A stretch of DNA of 64,000 nt from a virus: positions 1-64,000 of IMG/VR virus record IMGVR_UViG_3300032291_001296; one strand, given 5' to 3'. Shown in pieces: positions 61,565 to 64,000 of this stretch. Under the pieces are notes generated by a model. It worked only from the letters and a program-made list of their open reading frames with translations. It was not told the origin of the DNA and did no database searches. A program made the position numbers and the translations under genes. Position 1 is the stretch's first letter. Each line of letters begins with the position of its first letter.

Positions 61565-64000
61565 TTAATTATAATTATCTAACCAGCCTCCTGGTTGTTT
61601 GGTGTTATAGTTTGTAAAATTAGTTAATTGGTTTAACTTAACCAACTGATTTCCATCTTTTGCTTTGGTGACTTTACCACCATTTTGTTTAGAAGAGTTC
61701 TCTCTTATAGCTGATCTTCTAGCCCATTCAAAATTTTTCTGATACTCTTTATTAATTCTTTCGTTTTCTTTATATCCATATACACTTAATGCAGATATTG
61801 CAGAACCACCTCCACCAAGAACCAATGCAGTTTTCATTTTATCTTGAAGTTGTCTTAGATGATATTTTCTATCAATTAGCTCTAGTCTCATTTGAGTCAT
61901 ATCATCTACTTCTTTATCTAATTTTGCTTTAAACTCATCAAGTCTATTTATTTCATCTTTATATTTTTTATTATAAGCTTTTTCTGATAAAGCATCTATA
62001 TCTTCAATTATTTTTTTTCTTTGCATTGATATTTCAGAAAGACGTTTAGTGGCTCTATCTATACCACCTTCTACATATCCTTTAATAGCTCTGAATTGTT
62101 TTGGTAAAAGTTCTAGATCAGAATTAATTTTTTTACTATTTAATACTTGTTCAGCTGCATCAGATCTTTGTTTAAAAGATTTTATTACATTTCTTGAATT
62201 TGATATTTTATATTGCATAGCATCTATTGCTTCATCAAAATCTCTAAGTGTTGATGCATAAGTAGAATTACCATATCTACTAAATCTAGCATCTTTTTTT
62301 GCTACAGTTCTACCAGTCTCTTTTGCAAATTTATATAATGCTTCTTTACCTTCTTCACTATATGGAAGATTTTCAATTAACTGTGATGTATTTTCACTTG
62401 TGTTAGCTGCATCTTTAAGATGATCATCCATTTTTACATCGGATAGAATATCACTTAATATTTTTCTTTCTTCTTCGGTGAAAAGCTTTTCTCCAGATAC
62501 ATTATGTTCAATAGAATTAATATATGACATTGGATCTGATATATCTAAATTCATTCCAAGTTGCTTCATTGAAACAATATTATTATCTCCATGAAATGGA
62601 TGTCCTAACATTACATGGTTTTGTCCTATACCATTGATAGCTCCACCACCAGCACCAGGATGATATTCTTTAATTGCTGCTTCTATTTTATCAATTTTTC
62701 CTTTATCTACTTGTCTAGTTAATATAGAATTATTGATGTAGTAATCATTAATAGCAAGTTGCATTCTTTCTGGATCAGCTGCTACTAATGCTTTATTACC
62801 AATGAAATTAATTTTATCTAATATCTCTTTATTTGTTTCAACATTAGATAACTGTTCTAATGGAAACTGATGTCCAATAGATCCTTTACTTCCTACTAAA
62901 GATTTAACAAACTGTTCTTGTCCTTGAGAAACAACACTTGGTTTACCATAGTTAATTAATGCATCTATCTTATTTATATGGTGATCTTTAGTAGATTCAT
63001 ATGCATCAACAACTGACTTAGTAGTAGGGTTAGTCATGTCAACTAATTCTTGAGATGAATAAGGAATCTTTAATTCAGATTTACTCTTTATTGATTTTCT
63101 AACTGCTGCATAATATTCATCTGGAGCAACTTGTTTAAATAATTCTTCAGCTCTTTCTCCTATAGCTTTACCACCTTTTTCTTGAATAACATTTATATCA
63201 ATTGGTGCAACTCCTTCAGCTGCTCCAGGAATGTTATGAAGATCTGCAAGTCCTTTGTTTCCTACTGGAGGATTAGCTTTAGCAAATTTATCATATTGAG
63301 ATTGACTCATAATCACATCATAGTCACCAATTATATGAGGAACATTTGTTTCAGCAACATTCTTAGCACTACCAAATACTTTAGCTCCAGGGATTTGAGT
63401 TTCTATAAAATCAATATTCTTTTTAACAGTAGAAACATATTCAGGAGTAGCTTCAGGTAACACTGCGTTATCTACAGTTTTTACAACTTTATCTCCTTCT
63501 ACTGTATGTATAATATTTTCATTAGGAACAGATGTAGATATAGGAAACTTTTCTCCTGTTGCTAAATCCGTAATGTCTGTACTACCTGTTCTTAATCCTA
63601 GAGATGTATCTTTTCCACTTTGAACAAGACCTTCACCATTCACTCTAAACTGACCTGCAACATCTATTCTTTTTTGAAGTTTATTTATTCTATCATTCAA
63701 TTGATTAAGTTCATCAATTGATGCTTTTGTTTTTAATTTATTAGCTTTTGCTTCTATGGCCCATTTTTTCTGACGAAGTTTTCCAACTTCTTCACTATAC
63801 TTTGCATATTCTGGACCTGTATATAAAGCCCTCTCAGCAACTTCAACAGCATCTATTTTAGGCTGTATACTTTTTATCTCACCTGATATTACAGCACCCA
63901 TATCATTAACTAAAGTTTTACCTTTAGTTAAAATAGGAGCAGTAACTTCACTAGCTTTAGCTAAAGCTTGACTACCTTTATTTGCAACATATCCAAGTCC
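61565..64000 (-). CDS. giant virion protein, 5' end outside the window; nucleotidyltransferase-like signature
   Basis: Open to the window edge: 33 further codons upstream of the ATG at 63901 are stop-free, so at least 811 residues. Counting from 63901, G177-S178 in KVFGSAKN, D193-Y-D195 in IIGDYDVIM and D235 in APIDINVI have the GS...DxD...D order of nucleotidyltransferase-fold proteins. Coiled coils run from about 530 to 690, then a hydrophobic helix LVLGGGGSAISALSVYG (about 700). The end has QNGGKVTKAKDG and LTNFTNYN...GGWLDNY. Likely an ejected cargo protein. Confidence 0.6.
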   Translation of the reverse strand, partial: GLGYVANKGSQALAKASEVTAPILTKGKTLVNDMGAVISGEIKSIQPKIDAVEVAERALYTGPEYAKYSEEVGKLRQKKWAIEAKANKLKTKASIDELNQLNDRINKLQKRIDVAGQFRVNGEGLVQSGKDTSLGLRTGSTDITDLATGEKFPISTSVPNENIIHTVEGDKVVKTVDNAVLPEATPEYVSTVKKNIDFIETQIPGAKVFGSAKNVAETNVPHIIGDYDVIMSQSQYDKFAKANPPVGNKGLADLHNIPGAAEGVAPIDINVIQEKGGKAIGERAEELFKQVAPDEYYAAVRKSIKSKSELKIPYSSQELVDMTNPTTKSVVDAYESTKDHHINKIDALINYGKPSVVSQGQEQFVKSLVGSKGSIGHQFPLEQLSNVETNKEILDKINFIGNKALVAADPERMQLAINDYYINNSILTRQVDKGKIDKIEAAIKEYHPGAGGGAINGIGQNHVMLGHPFHGDNNIVSMKQLGMNLDISDPMSYINSIEHNVSGEKLFTEEERKILSDILSDVKMDDHLKDAANTSENTSQLIENLPYSEEGKEALYKFAKETGRTVAKKDARFSRYGNSTYASTLRDFDEAIDAMQYKISNSRNVIKSFKQRSDAAEQVLNSKKINSDLELLPKQFRAIKGYVEGGIDRATKRLSEISMQRKKIIEDIDALSEKAYNKKYKDEINRLDEFKAKLDKEVDDMTQMRLELIDRKYHLRQLQDKMKTALVLGGGGSAISALSVYGYKENERINKEYQKNFEWARRSAIRENSSKQNGGKVTKAKDGNQLVKLNQLTNFTNYNTKQPGGWLDNYN

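Noticed and set aside
1-64000. Stop-codon recoding (TAG or TGA), as in some crAss-like phages
   Set aside because: TAG ends both left-arm genes (10699, 11273, 17760) and a right-arm gene (26037), and TGA ends several coupled genes; no large gene contains in-frame TAG or TGA.
1-64000. tRNA genes
   Set aside because: No cloverleaf with GTTCRA-type T-arm was found in the intergenic gaps, which are nearly all under 200 nt.
1-64000. Prophage or cellular chromosome origin
   Set aside because: No integrase, attachment site, or bacterial housekeeping gene; the layout is entirely phage-like.

Overview
The window is part of a low-GC tailed-phage genome that infects a Bacteroidota host, most likely a crAss-like phage (Crassvirales). 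The reasons are a giant virion protein carrying the DFDID signature of crAss-like virion RNA polymerases, start codons preceded by A/T-rich leaders with no Shine-Dalgarno sequence, TAnnTTTG-type promoter elements, and the typical split of replication genes on one strand and virion genes on the other. No terminase, portal, major capsid or DNA polymerase gene is in the window; these should lie outside it. The standard genetic code is used, since TAG ends both early and late genes. I see no tRNA, CRISPR array, integrase or transposon.

Left arm (1-18.85 kb, + strand): DNA metabolism and takeover genes in tightly packed, often overlapping (ATGA) cistrons. They include a putative ssDNA-binding protein, a primase, a uracil-DNA glycosylase homologue that lacks its catalytic Asp, a macro-like domain protein, T4 rIIA- and rIIB-like proteins, HNH and GIY-YIG endonucleases, a PD-(D/E)XK exonuclease, RecA, MazG-like, PhoH-like, thioredoxin, a candidate Acb2-like anti-CBASS protein and a GroES-like protein. 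The arm ends with three sugar-modification genes. Terminators follow the ssDNA-binding protein gene and the DUF5522-type gene, and a bidirectional terminator at about 18.86 kb faces the oppositely oriented right arm.

Right arm (18.87-64 kb, mostly - strand): six consecutive very basic small proteins, small decoration/collar proteins with mucin-like Thr tails surrounding a glycosyltransferase gene, a lysis cassette (25.2-26.9 kb), a tail-fibre block (30.5-37.4 kb) with a BspA-like leucine-rich-repeat protein and a 1261-residue (Gly-Thr-Ser)n fibre, and then five very large proteins (1580, 4430, 862, 1125 and more than 811 aa). These last resemble the cargo/ejection proteins and virion RNA polymerase of crAss-like phages. 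One + strand gene (27.07-30.5 kb) interrupts this arm. It encodes a 1149-residue methyltransferase/glycosyltransferase fusion ending in a TibC/AAH-like O-heptosyltransferase domain.

How the genes fit together: the most interesting system is a probable phage-encoded protein O-glycosylation pathway (27066-30515, 23072-24088 and 17002-18848) sitting beside Ser/Thr-rich fibre and decoration proteins that look like natural substrates. A second theme is a family of virion-type proteins sharing a K-K-A-[QK]-x-G motif. A third is the fused, multi-domain virion RNA polymerase with an adjacent virion protein carrying a RecB/Cas4-type nuclease signature. All functional calls are from reading the sequence and recalled family knowledge; no database search was possible.
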